Assembly (NCBI GenBank): GCA_024274785.1
Contig: JAJSAM010000044.1
Coordinates: forward strand, 1-38,671
Direction: 5' to 3'
From: Planctomycetota bacterium
GTDB lineage: Bacteria > Planctomycetota > JAJSAM01
DNA length: 38,671 nt
Shown here: positions 23,878-32,925 of the stretch, piece by piece
Layout: every line of letters begins with the position of its first letter
How positions within the stretch are numbered: the first letter of the stretch is position 1
The notes under the pieces: generated by a model
Told to the model about the DNA's origin: nothing
The model's input: the letters and a program-made list of their open reading frames with translations, nothing else
Database searches by the model: none
Translations under genes and position numbers: made by a program

Positions 23878-23905
23878 CTAACGGAGGAAGGGGCGGATGG
23901 TTCGG
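23878..23905 (-). promoter_or_regulatory. Candidate ECF-type autoregulatory promoter
   Basis: On the minus strand, CCGAAC (23905-23900) and CGTTAG (23883-23878) are 16 bp apart, with the predicted start about 10 nt before the ECF sigma ATG region. The GAAC-type -35 and GTT-type -10 resemble ECF promoters, which are often recognised by the sigma factor they drive. The match is modest. Confidence 0.35.
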
Positions 23906-23943
23906 AGAAAAATACCGCAATCCCGCCATCGAATGCGAGCGGG

Positions 23944-26900
23944 CTATCGATCTTCTTCGATCGGGAGGAGGACCACGGCGCCCCTCGACAGCTCACCATC
24001 CAGCACCTGGATGCGAGCCGGCGCCCCCCGGTACCCCGAGAGCGCGGCCTGCACCCGGTAGATTCCCGCGGGCAGGCCGGCAATCAGGACGGTCCCCTCT
24101 TCACCGGTGACCGCGGGATCCGAGAATGGCGACAGCAACCCCCTTCCGGAGCGTTTGAATGGGACCGCCCTCCCCCAGAAGTTCGTGATCGAGATCCGGG
24201 CGCCGGAGAGCACCAGGCCTCCCGGCCCGAAGACGGTGATCAGCATCCGGCCTTCCCGTCCAAGCCGCACCTCGATATCGGGCAGGCCGCCCGGAAACAC
24301 CTCGATTCCCTCGATCGCAGTGCGGGCGAACCCGGTCGCGGTCACCACCAGGCGGTAGCGGCCGGTCCGGAGTGAATCGACCCGGAAGCGGCCATCCGAA
24401 TCGACGGGCAGGAACTCGGGCGAGGTCGCGGGAATCCCCGCGGAATCGAGAAAGGTGATCCGCGCCGAATGAACCGGCCGCCCCGCGCGATCGATCACCT
24501 GCCCCGTAACGGAGCCACCGGTCGGCAAGGCCACGCGAACCGGTGTCAGCCCGCCGGAGATGACGCGGATGCCGGTGGCGACACCCTGACCGTATCCGGA
24601 GCCGAACGCCACCAGGCGGTAGTTGCCGGGTGCAACCGCCGGGAACAGGGCCACGCCGAGAGCATCACTGACCGTTTCGCCCACCACGCCCGAGAGCGAT
24701 TCCAGGAAGGTCCCGGCGGCCCCGGCCGCTTCGCGCGAAAGCACCACCCGAACACCGGCTACCGGATCGCCCGTCTCCAGGTCCTCCACCTTGACTTCCA
24801 CTCCGCAGTCGGGCAGTACGAGATTCCTGAGAGTGATGGGCCCGGGCGAAAGGCTGACCCGGAACCGCGCCGGCGGCAGCAGCGAGCCCGTCGGGGTGAC
24901 CAGAATCAGGTAGTCACCCGGTTCGAGATCGGCGAGCAGGTAGTTTCCCTCCGCATCCGCGCTCGTCGTGACCAGGGCGCGCTCCACGGCGAGCGATCCG
25001 GCGAGGTGGAGGGCCTGCACTCGCGCATGAGCCTGGGGACGGTTCGACGATGTGATCCTCCCGGTCAGGGTCGCGCCGACCCCGGTGCCGAATTCGAGTT
25101 CGACCTCTCCGCGGTCCGGAACCAGGATCAGCCGCTCCACCCGGCGCCCGGCAATCCTCCCGATCGGGTCCTGGAACTCGAGCAACCACTGTCCCTCCGG
25201 AACGTGCTCAAACCGAAAGATGCCCCTGGCATCGGTCAGCACCCGCAGGATTCCGCCGTGCTCCGCGGAACTCATGCTGATCGCCAATCCGGAGCGGGCG
25301 CCGCCGTCACCGGCCCGCACCACACCGCGAACGAGAGCGCCCCCCCGCAACAGGATCTCTCCCGCATCGGTGACCGAGGCGCGCCGGACCTCGAGGGACG
25401 GAACGAGCTGCGCGGCGTGCCCCCGGGCCGTAACGATCAGCGCATGAAAGCCGGCCGGTACTCCCTCGAGACGGAACTGCCCCGCGGCGTCGGTGGTGGA
25501 TAGATGCGCTCCCGGCTCGTTCGTCATCCCCCTGATTCCGACGAGCGCCCCTTCGACCGGACGGGCGGTGCGGGCCGAGATGACGCGTCCGACCACCGAC
25601 CAGCCAGCCTCGACCGTGAGGACCACCGGCTCCGCTTCGCGGTCCGGCGCCACGGTCAGGCGGTCGATGAAACCGAACCGGCCATCCTCGGTCCAGGCTT
25701 CGAGACGGTACTCCCCCGGCGGAAGATCCTCGAACTCGAACCGACCGTTCTCCGGATCGCCGCGGAGGCGCGCCTCGGCGCTGTAACGCCGGCGCTCCGG
25801 TGCGAGGGGAGACGGGTCGATCAGGCGAAGCGCCCGGATCGTGGCCCCGCCGACCGGCTCCCTGGTTTCCGAAGAGACAACCCGGCCCGGCAGCCCCTCG
25901 CCGCGCTTGAGAACGACGACCACATCCTCCACGGGGGATTCGATCGGCCCACCCGCAAACGGGGCGAACCCATCGGCCGTGACGTGAATCTCGTAAGCAC
26001 CCGCGGGGATGCCGGCGGCAAGAAAGGCCCCATCCGCATCGGTCGACCGCACCACGGTGGGGCCGACATCCGGCACCAGGCTGACCAGGGCGCCCGGCAC
26101 CGGCGCTTCCCGCGTCGTCAGGACGCGACCGCTGATGCGGGAGCCCGCCCCGAGAAAGATGAGCAGCCCCCTCCGGGTCAGGCGCGGTGCGACATCGACA
26201 TCCTCGAAGAGCGTCGGGAGCTTCCCTTTCAGGCGTACCAGCAACGTCTTCCGCCCGGGTGAGATATTCGTCAGCAGAAACTCCCCATCGCTCCCGGTCT
26301 TCCCGAAGCGGATCGTGGGCCCCATGTCGCGCTCGCCCGAAAGGATGCTGCCCGGTTCCTCCTCGTGCGCGAGGACAATCACCTCCGCACCCTCGACCGG
26401 CTCCCGCCCCTCGGCATCGAGCACCCGGCCGCTGACCGCGCCCCCGGGCCGTAGCAGGACAATCGCGTCGAAAGTCCGGCCGGCCACGATGGAGTATCCG
26501 AAGTGCACGGTGGGGGCATAATCCGGATGTACCGCGATCAGATCGACCCCCTGGGCCGGAAGCAGGTTGGTCAGGTCGAAGCGCCCCTCCTCATCGGTCT
26601 TGCCAGCGAGGACGATTCCGTCGGGGGGCAGCCGGTCCCCGAGCCCGAGGTCTGGTGGGTACCGGAGATAGAGCACCGCGCCGGCCGCCGGAAGTGTCGC
26701 CGGCGTCAGCACCCGCCCCTTCAGCCGGCCGAGGCTGATCACGCGAACGACGATTCCCTCGCGAACCCCACCCTCCTCGAGGACGAGTTCCTCATCGTTC
26801 TCGTACGTCCGCCCCGCCGAACTCACGATGAGCCGCCCCGCTCCCGGCGGAACGCCGCGCAGTTCGAAGGCTCCGTCCTCGTCGGTTTTCGTGCTGACGC

Positions 26901-27582
26901 CCGAGAGTTCGACCCGGCATTGCGGCGCACCTTCGCCGCCGGGCACGAGGATCACGAGCCCGCGCACGATCGCCCCGCGTCCCAGCTTCAACAGCGCCGG
27001 CTCTTCCCGAATTACCTGATCCCGAAGCAGGGCCGGCACAAAGCCCGGGGCCGTTGCGCGAATCCGGTAGCGATGCTTTGAAGAGAGCCTGAGGAAGCGG
27101 AAGCTGCCGTCACCCCGGGTGTACTCCTTGAAGAGGATGCTCCCGGGGGAGAGAAAATCCCCCGTGTCACTGGCCCGCTCCGGCGCCGCGTATACCTCCG
27201 CTCCGGGAATGGGGCTGCCGTTGTGGTCGATGACATATCCCTTGAGCACGGCCTCTTTCGGCAGGGTGAGGCGTGCATTTTCGTCGAGGGGCGACAACCA
27301 GGCGAACGCGAAGCCCCGCAGCGCCAGGCCGGCCACCACGACGACTCGCCCCGCCGGGCGCGGGGCGGACACGCGGCCGTTTGCATCCGTCGCATACGGA
27401 GACAGCGTGACGACCTGCTCCGCAACCACGACCTCCTGCCCGGAGACCACCGCCACGCGCGCTCCGGAAACCGGAACCAGTTTCCCGTCATCATCCACTA
27501 CCGACACGGTGATCGTCACCGGCGCAGCCTCGATGGCGGCGGCCATCAGGAGAACGGCCAGGGCCGGGAGCAGAACTCTCAC
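23944..27582 (-). CDS. Secreted carboxypeptidase-regulatory-like repeat protein
   Basis: The 1212-residue product has a signal peptide (cleavage near IEAAPV) followed by about 13 tandem beta-sandwich domains of the carboxypeptidase-regulatory-like/Cna-B type. Typical units open with a strand such as VSGRVLDAEGREPVEGAEV, ISGRVLTTREAPVPGALV or VTGQVIDRAGRPVHSARI, and end with an ...PGxYRLxVxAxGF turn. No enzymatic domain or sortase signal is visible. It should form an extended surface or periplasmic stalk. The GTG start (27582) has GGAGG 7 nt upstream, and tsaE lies 113 bp upstream on the same strand. Confidence 0.86.
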   Translation of the reverse strand: MRVLLPALAVLLMAAAIEAAPVTITVSVVDDDGKLVPVSGARVAVVSGQEVVVAEQVVTLSPYATDANGRVSAPRPAGRVVVVAGLALRGFAFAWLSPLDENARLTLPKEAVLKGYVIDHNGSPIPGAEVYAAPERASDTGDFLSPGSILFKEYTRGDGSFRFLRLSSKHRYRIRATAPGFVPALLRDQVIREEPALLKLGRGAIVRGLVILVPGGEGAPQCRVELSGVSTKTDEDGAFELRGVPPGAGRLIVSSAGRTYENDEELVLEEGGVREGIVVRVISLGRLKGRVLTPATLPAAGAVLYLRYPPDLGLGDRLPPDGIVLAGKTDEEGRFDLTNLLPAQGVDLIAVHPDYAPTVHFGYSIVAGRTFDAIVLLRPGGAVSGRVLDAEGREPVEGAEVIVLAHEEEPGSILSGERDMGPTIRFGKTGSDGEFLLTNISPGRKTLLVRLKGKLPTLFEDVDVAPRLTRRGLLIFLGAGSRISGRVLTTREAPVPGALVSLVPDVGPTVVRSTDADGAFLAAGIPAGAYEIHVTADGFAPFAGGPIESPVEDVVVVLKRGEGLPGRVVSSETREPVGGATIRALRLIDPSPLAPERRRYSAEARLRGDPENGRFEFEDLPPGEYRLEAWTEDGRFGFIDRLTVAPDREAEPVVLTVEAGWSVVGRVISARTARPVEGALVGIRGMTNEPGAHLSTTDAAGQFRLEGVPAGFHALIVTARGHAAQLVPSLEVRRASVTDAGEILLRGGALVRGVVRAGDGGARSGLAISMSSAEHGGILRVLTDARGIFRFEHVPEGQWLLEFQDPIGRIAGRRVERLILVPDRGEVELEFGTGVGATLTGRITSSNRPQAHARVQALHLAGSLAVERALVTTSADAEGNYLLADLEPGDYLILVTPTGSLLPPARFRVSLSPGPITLRNLVLPDCGVEVKVEDLETGDPVAGVRVVLSREAAGAAGTFLESLSGVVGETVSDALGVALFPAVAPGNYRLVAFGSGYGQGVATGIRVISGGLTPVRVALPTGGSVTGQVIDRAGRPVHSARITFLDSAGIPATSPEFLPVDSDGRFRVDSLRTGRYRLVVTATGFARTAIEGIEVFPGGLPDIEVRLGREGRMLITVFGPGGLVLSGARISITNFWGRAVPFKRSGRGLLSPFSDPAVTGEEGTVLIAGLPAGIYRVQAALSGYRGAPARIQVLDGELSRGAVVLLPIEEDR

Positions 27583-27658
27583 CGGTGCTCCTCCGGGAGA
27601 ATCGCAAGAAGGTGTCTCAGCAGGAGGAGAGAACGCGGACCCCCCGCCCGGAACTGAA

Positions 27659-27676
27659 GAGAGCGGCCCCGCTCTC
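27659..27676 (-). terminator. Hairpin after tsaE
   Basis: GAGAGCG-GCCC-CGCTCTC, a perfect 7-bp stem with a 4-nt loop, starts 19 nt beyond the tsaE stop codon. On the minus strand the following sequence is TTCAGTTCC, so the T-run is poor. It may attenuate read-through into the repeat-protein gene. Confidence 0.35.
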
Positions 27677-27695
27677 CGGTCACCGAGATCCGCAC

Positions 27696-28079
27696 CTAGA
27701 GAGCATCCGACGGGACGAAGTCAGGCACGTTCCCGGCCCACTCGAGCACGAGCACGCTTTCACCGTCCTGCAGGTCGGCCGCTCCGGCTTCGGCGAGTTC
27801 CTCCCCGCTCTTCAGCCGGTAGGCGTCCATGTGCACCAGGGGCAGCCGCCCGTCCAGGTTGTGAATCAGCAGGAAGGTGGGGCTGGTCACCGACTTCGGG
27901 TCGATGTCGAGCCCCGCGGCCACCCCCTTCACGAAGTGCGTCTTCCCGGCACCGAGGTCCCCGGTGAGGGCCAGGAACTCCCCCCCTCGCAACGCTTCGC
28001 CGAGCCGTGCCCCCACGCGGATGGTCTCTTCCGTAGAGCCGGTCTCGATGCTCACCCGATCAGCCTGCAAAGTGCTCAT
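27696..28079 (-). CDS. tsaE: t6A biosynthesis ATPase TsaE
   Basis: TsaE is the P-loop ATPase that supports the TsaB-TsaD complex in making threonylcarbamoyladenosine at tRNA position 37. The 127-residue product has Walker A GDLGAGKT (40-47), then SPTFLLIH and HMDAYRL, and the C-terminal LVLEWAGN motif, all in family order. ATG 28079 has AGGAGG just upstream (short 2-nt spacing) and lies 20 bp inside the end of thiL, so it is translationally coupled. No tsaB or tsaD is nearby. Confidence 0.94.
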   Translation of the reverse strand: MSTLQADRVSIETGSTEETIRVGARLGEALRGGEFLALTGDLGAGKTHFVKGVAAGLDIDPKSVTSPTFLLIHNLDGRLPLVHMDAYRLKSGEELAEAGAADLQDGESVLVLEWAGNVPDFVPSDAL

Positions 28080-28968
28080 AGCCTCCTGCCGCCAGTTCCG
28101 CTTCGTCGCCGCCCCTGCCCACCAGAATCACCCCGGGAGCACCGGCCACCACCTCTCCAATCACCGTCACCATCGTCCCGGCGAGCCCGGTCCGCTGCAA
28201 TTCGTGGGCAACACCGGGCGAAACCGTGAAGAGCAGTTCGAAGTCCTCGCCGTCGTTCAGCGCGGCCTGGAGGGGGTTTCCCGCGGCCACTTCATCCGAG
28301 ACCGGAATACGATCCTCAAAGAGCCGCAACCGGACGCCGCTTTGCGCGGCGAGGTGCCGGGCATCGGAGGAGAGACCGTCCGAGAGGTCGATCATGGCCC
28401 CCACCGCGCATCGGGCGACGAGTTCCAGCGCTTCGTCCTGCCTCGGGACGAAGCGCAGGTGACGCCCGGCCAGCGAACCGCCAAGGCGCCCGGTGACCAT
28501 GACCGCCTCCCCCACGGCCGCTCCGCTTCGCAGCACCGGTTGCCGACCGGAGGGGGGAGCGCCGATCAGCGTGCTGCAAATACAGAGGCCGGCGCTGCTC
28601 GCGGTCGTGTCGCCGCCGGCCAGCGAGACACCAAATCGCCGCGCCGCGCGGAGCGCGCCCTCGAGGAGTCGGGTAGCGAACGCCGGGGCGAAACCCTCGG
28701 GGAGCCCCACCGCCAGAAAGGCGTGGAGCGAGCGGCAACCCATCGCGGCAACATCCGAAAGGCTGACCGCCACGGCCTTGTAACCGATCTCCTCCGGGGA
28801 ATCTCCGGATCGGAAGTGAGTGCCCTCGAGCAGCATGTCGGTCGTGACGACGATGCAGGCGTCGCCCGGCAGGTCGAGCACCGCGCAGTCGTCGCCGATA
28901 CCGGTGACCACGCCGTCCCCGGCCGGTGTTCGCTCCGCGATCCAGCGAATGAGATCGAATTCCTTCAA
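28060..28968 (-). CDS. thiL: Thiamine-monophosphate kinase
   Basis: ThiL phosphorylates thiamine monophosphate to the active pyrophosphate. The product shows GIGDDCAVLDLP near the N terminus, TTDMLLEGTHF, GYKAVAVSLSDVAAMG, AGGDT, IDLSDGLSSD and NDGEDFELLF, the full motif set. No ATG lies at the expected place: I use TTG 28968 (302 residues, opening KEFDLIRWIAE), which matches the family start. Longer starts, such as ATG 29091, run deep into the preceding lipoprotein gene. The start is therefore uncertain by a few codons. Confidence 0.93.
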   Translation of the reverse strand: MKEFDLIRWIAERTPAGDGVVTGIGDDCAVLDLPGDACIVVTTDMLLEGTHFRSGDSPEEIGYKAVAVSLSDVAAMGCRSLHAFLAVGLPEGFAPAFATRLLEGALRAARRFGVSLAGGDTTASSAGLCICSTLIGAPPSGRQPVLRSGAAVGEAVMVTGRLGGSLAGRHLRFVPRQDEALELVARCAVGAMIDLSDGLSSDARHLAAQSGVRLRLFEDRIPVSDEVAAGNPLQAALNDGEDFELLFTVSPGVAHELQRTGLAGTMVTVIGEVVAGAPGVILVGRGGDEAELAAGGYEHFAG

Positions 28969-29017
28969 GGTCAGGTCTCTGACGACGAAAGCGCCGAGGA
29001 TCTTTCGCGCCGCCCGC

Positions 29018-31399
29018 TCAAGGCCCTTCGATGAGCGCGACGAACCGCGCGGCGACCCGCTCGCGTTCCGCCTGGTCTCCCCCGGGATCATACCCGAGGT
29101 CCTGATCCACCCGGCGACACATCAGCCTGACGATCCGCATGGCGGTGCCGTCCTCTTTCGCGGAGAGCAGGGAATCCACCAGGGCGCCCTCGTATGCCGG
29201 CCCGCTTCGATCGCGAAGCAGGATCTCCACGCCCGTGGCCAGGCCTCCATCCGGTCTCGCAAGCAACGCCAACACGAGCGCGTAGTCGGCATCGTTTCCG
29301 CCATCGAGCAGGCGGGCCGCCGCGGAGAGTTGCACGTTCGCCGAGGCATCAGCCAGCCCCCGCTCCCGGAGCGGAGCGAGTTCCTTCAGGCGAGCGAGGG
29401 AGTCGATCACCGCGAGGCGCACGGTAATGGACTCGTCGAGCAGGGCGTCGGCCAGGGCCTCGCCCGAGTCCGGACCGCGGTGGTTTCCGAGCGCGATCGC
29501 CGCGGCCCGCCGCACCGCGGGCGACGTGTCGGCCAGCAGCGTGCGCAGTGCTCCCACCGCCTCGGGCCGCTCGAGCGCGCCGAGCACCGTCGCGGCCTCG
29601 ACGCGCCGCTCGAAGTCGGAGCTCTCCATCAGATCCGCCACCTCCGGAACCCCGGCCTTGCCTCCGTAGCTTTCGCGCCAGGCACTCTCCGCCACGGTCG
29701 ATCGCGCGGGGAGTCCGTCGAGGATCTCGCGAATGCGACCGGGCGTCGCCCCGAGGGTGACGAGCGCGGCGAAGGCATCCTCGATCGCGGCCGCGCGATC
29801 GCTCGCCAGGATGGCCGCGAGCACCGGAACGGCGCCGTCGAGTCCCCAGGCGGACACGGCCGTGATCATTCTCGAATCGAACGCGCCGCCCGGAGAGTTC
29901 GCCGCGGCCTCCCGTACCAGGGGCGCCGCCAGCGGCCCGACCTGCTGGAGGGTGAGGATCCCGGCCTCGCCGCGAGAGTCATCCGGCGAGGCGAGGTCGC
30001 GGAGTGCGCCGGTCACCACGGGCCGCGCCTGCGCGGGAAGGCCGAAGGTGGTGGCTCCGTCGAGTCGGGCCAGGGCGTCCTTCGCCCCGGGTTCGGGCCG
30101 CGCCCGCATGAAGTGCGAACGCGCCAGCGCATACCGGTGCCGGGCGGCCTCGAAGGCGCCGAGGACCAGAAAGGCCTTGCGGGCGACCTCCGATTCCGGA
30201 TAGCGCTCGCAGAGTTCCCGGAACCGGGCCATGGCATCCGGGCTGCGTCCCAGTTCCAGCATGACCCCGGCGAGTTCGAACAGGGCTCTCGGGGCGTACT
30301 CGCTCGAAGGAAACTCGAGCAGGAAGTTCTCGAATCGAAGCGCCGCGGCGGAGTCCTGATCCTGCCTGACAAAGGTCATGGCGAACAGAAACCGGTCCCG
30401 ATCCGGGTGCAGGGCGTCGCGGAGGTACTCCCGTTCCACGCGGGCCAGAGTCTCCGCCGCTCCGGCATAGTCACCGGAGAGATACTGGGCACGCCCCAGG
30501 TCCTCGGCGGCCACGGCCCCGACCATGGGGTGCGGCGCCCGGGACGACAGCCCGGAGAGTCGCACCACACGCTCCGCCGGGGGAAGGGCGCGGGCACTCA
30601 GCAGTTCGACCACGTAGGGGTCTTCGGCGAGTGCGGAGACGCGAACGATCCGATAAGTATCGAAACCCGCTTCGAGTGAGGCGGGATCGTGCGGCAGCAC
30701 CGCCTGCAGGGCCAGGTCGATCGTCTCGGCGGTGCAGAGGGTGCGGACCATCCCGGGGATGACTTCCGGGCCGAACGTCTCCCCGAGGTAAGCGAGAAAG
30801 AACGCTCCGGAGAGTGCATCCGCGGAGGGCTGGAGCGGGTCGAAGCCGGGCAGCACCCGGTCCTCGGAGACCGGTGTGGATTCTTCGGTCAGAATGCGCT
30901 TGACCAGGGTCCGCTCCATCCGCCCGGAGATCCAGCGTGGCGCGCCGTTTCGGAACCAGGCCGGCAGCCGCGCGAAGTGGCGATCATCGAGCACCGCATC
31001 GGTCAGGGCCTCGAGCAGCAGGTCGGAGAGCGCCACCCTCCCCTGGGCCAACGGCGCCGCCGGCAGGGCGATGACCTGCACCGAGCGCCCGCCGATGAGC
31101 TTGCTCTCCGCGAACCAGGTCTCGGTGTCGTCGGACACCCGGAGAATGCGGGGGCGCTCCGGATCCGGGCTGATGCCCAGGCGGACTTCCATACGCCGCA
31201 GGGCCAGGTCGATGGCGACGGGGAGCCCGGACAAGGCTTCCTCCAGGGGCCGGTACCCGGAGAAGACGCCCTCGTACGGCTCGGTGTTCAAGCCGCGCGC
31301 AACAACCCGGACATCCTCCCTGGTGTCCTCGACGGACGGCGCGGCGGAGCAGCCGGTCACGAATGCTCCGAGCACGAAGAGCAGGATCGTCGGCTTCAT
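29018..31399 (-). CDS. Lipoprotein with degenerate gluzincin, TPR and HEAT domains
   Basis: The 793-residue product has a signal peptide with lipobox VTGC (Cys17). Residues about 105-200 resemble the gluzincin domain of the peptidase at 3292-4650, but the zinc site is lost: LEALT (129-133) stands where HExxH is expected, and RNG (150-152) replaces SEG. TPR-like repeats follow (about 300-450) and then HEAT repeats (about 460-780; for example SPAVRRAAAIALGNHRGPDS). It looks like a pseudopeptidase scaffold. ATG 31399 overlaps the stop of the upstream CxxC-repeat lipoprotein (ATGA), so the two are coupled. thiL follows. Confidence 0.82.
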   Translation of the reverse strand: MKPTILLFVLGAFVTGCSAAPSVEDTREDVRVVARGLNTEPYEGVFSGYRPLEEALSGLPVAIDLALRRMEVRLGISPDPERPRILRVSDDTETWFAESKLIGGRSVQVIALPAAPLAQGRVALSDLLLEALTDAVLDDRHFARLPAWFRNGAPRWISGRMERTLVKRILTEESTPVSEDRVLPGFDPLQPSADALSGAFFLAYLGETFGPEVIPGMVRTLCTAETIDLALQAVLPHDPASLEAGFDTYRIVRVSALAEDPYVVELLSARALPPAERVVRLSGLSSRAPHPMVGAVAAEDLGRAQYLSGDYAGAAETLARVEREYLRDALHPDRDRFLFAMTFVRQDQDSAAALRFENFLLEFPSSEYAPRALFELAGVMLELGRSPDAMARFRELCERYPESEVARKAFLVLGAFEAARHRYALARSHFMRARPEPGAKDALARLDGATTFGLPAQARPVVTGALRDLASPDDSRGEAGILTLQQVGPLAAPLVREAAANSPGGAFDSRMITAVSAWGLDGAVPVLAAILASDRAAAIEDAFAALVTLGATPGRIREILDGLPARSTVAESAWRESYGGKAGVPEVADLMESSDFERRVEAATVLGALERPEAVGALRTLLADTSPAVRRAAAIALGNHRGPDSGEALADALLDESITVRLAVIDSLARLKELAPLRERGLADASANVQLSAAARLLDGGNDADYALVLALLARPDGGLATGVEILLRDRSGPAYEGALVDSLLSAKEDGTAMRIVRLMCRRVDQDLGYDPGGDQAERERVAARFVALIEGP

Positions 31400-32925
31400 C
31401 GGACTTTCACCTCGTCGGCACGGCGGCCCAGGGCGCCCTCCACCTCCGCCAGAAACGAAATGGCGCCGGCGTCGGCGGGGTCGAGGGAGAGTGCGATCAC
31501 GCCGAGGGACCGAGCCCGTTCGAGGTGACCGCGCTCGAGCAGGCGGGATGCGAGCGCGATCAACGCCCTGATGCGGAGTGCTCGCGCCTGGTGGGCGTTC
31601 CTGAGGAGGACCGGGGCGAGATCTTCGCCGGCACGGTTGGCCGCGCCGGCAAAGATGAGCCAGGCCTCGAAGGCGGCCCGGTGGGCCCGCAGCAGCGCAT
31701 CCTCGGAGGCCCCGACCGTTCCCAGCAGATCCTCGGCTCGCACCCGCCACTCGTCCGCCCGCCTCGAGAGGCGCAGGATCCGTCCCGACAAAGCGGCGGC
31801 CCGGCGCTCCCGGACCTCGGCCGGCAGCCCGCCTTCATCGCCCGGAGACGACCCGGAGAGTTGGTCGAGCAACCCGGCAACCTCTTCGGCATCCTTGTTT
31901 TCCGGGAACGCCCGCCGGTGCATCTGGAGGAGCACCAGCGCCCGCCGGGAGTCACCCTCCACCTTCCTCCGGGCCTCGGTGAGCAACCATTTCCCGAAGA
32001 GATCGTCGACCGTGGCCAGGAGCAGGTCGACCTCCGTCCTGGAGGCGCCGGCCTTCCTGGCGGCGCGCGCGTCACGTCGAGCTGCAAAGAGGAACTCCGG
32101 ACCCGCACGAATGGCAAATCGGGCACAGGAGAGCAGTGGACCGGGCCCTTCGGTGCGGGTGTAGAGCCGAAATGCCAGCAGGATGTCGTTCGCTTTCACG
32201 TCATTCAGGGGGATGGATTCCCGGACGACTTCCCCGGCCTGCGCCCGTTCGATCGAGAGCATGCGGCTCGGTGGCCCGAGGATGCGCGCCACGATCCGGC
32301 CTCCGTCCTTCAAGTGTACGGTGAAGGGTGGATAGCCCGCGGCGGGAAGGTCGCCTTCGAGTTCGCCGCGACCGCGACAAAGCGGACAGATGCCCTCCCC
32401 GCCACACAGTCGGTTCGCTCCGGTCCCGCGACACTCGGGGCACCAGCCTTCGCCCTCGCAGAAACGACACACCTCTTTCCCGGGCATCAGGCCCGTGCCG
32501 CCGCACTCCGGACAGAATCCGCTCGAGGCGATGCAGACCGGGCAGCCTCCGGAAACGGGAGCATGCTCCATGCCGGGGTCGTGCGCCTCTCCGGAGATGA
32601 CCCCGTCGCCCCCACACTCCAGGCACTTGCCGGTTCCGTCGCAGGCCGGGCACAGGCCGTCCCGGGATCGTCCCTCGCCGTCGCAGATCGCACACCGGCC
32701 GTCACCCGCGCCGAGGAAGCAGGGACGCTCGTCGCCGCTGTGAGGGCTTCGCCCCAGTCCCGCACACTCGACACAGGTCTCGGCAACGACACGGCCGGGC
32801 GCGGTGTCTGCGCCGGTGCCGGTGCCGGCCTGACCGTCGTCTCCGGATCCACCGGATTCATCCATGCTCTCGCGGCAACCCGCCATCGCGAGGATCAGCA
32901 GCAGGCCTGTCAGGAACTTGCGCAC
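31396..32925 (-). CDS. Lipoprotein with nine DnaJ-type CxxC repeats
   Basis: The 509-residue product begins at GTG 32925, overlapping the thiE stop (TAGTG), with GGAGG 7 nt upstream. The lipobox ends at Cys17. Residues 51-187 hold nine CxxC motifs, mostly CxxCxGxG like the zinc-binding region of DnaJ (starts at 51, 78, 92, 101, 128, 138, 153, 162, 180), plus two lone cysteines, C69 and C174, in degenerate units. A strand-rich domain (about 197-245, FTVHLKDGGRIVARIL) and a long helical, TPR-like tail follow. There is no J domain. It could bind zinc or unfolded clients in the periplasm. I know no named family for it. Confidence 0.85.
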   Translation of the reverse strand: MRKFLTGLLLILAMAGCRESMDESGGSGDDGQAGTGTGADTAPGRVVAETCVECAGLGRSPHSGDERPCFLGAGDGRCAICDGEGRSRDGLCPACDGTGKCLECGGDGVISGEAHDPGMEHAPVSGGCPVCIASSGFCPECGGTGLMPGKEVCRFCEGEGWCPECRGTGANRLCGGEGICPLCRGRGELEGDLPAAGYPPFTVHLKDGGRIVARILGPPSRMLSIERAQAGEVVRESIPLNDVKANDILLAFRLYTRTEGPGPLLSCARFAIRAGPEFLFAARRDARAARKAGASRTEVDLLLATVDDLFGKWLLTEARRKVEGDSRRALVLLQMHRRAFPENKDAEEVAGLLDQLSGSSPGDEGGLPAEVRERRAAALSGRILRLSRRADEWRVRAEDLLGTVGASEDALLRAHRAAFEAWLIFAGAANRAGEDLAPVLLRNAHQARALRIRALIALASRLLERGHLERARSLGVIALSLDPADAGAISFLAEVEGALGRRADEVKVR

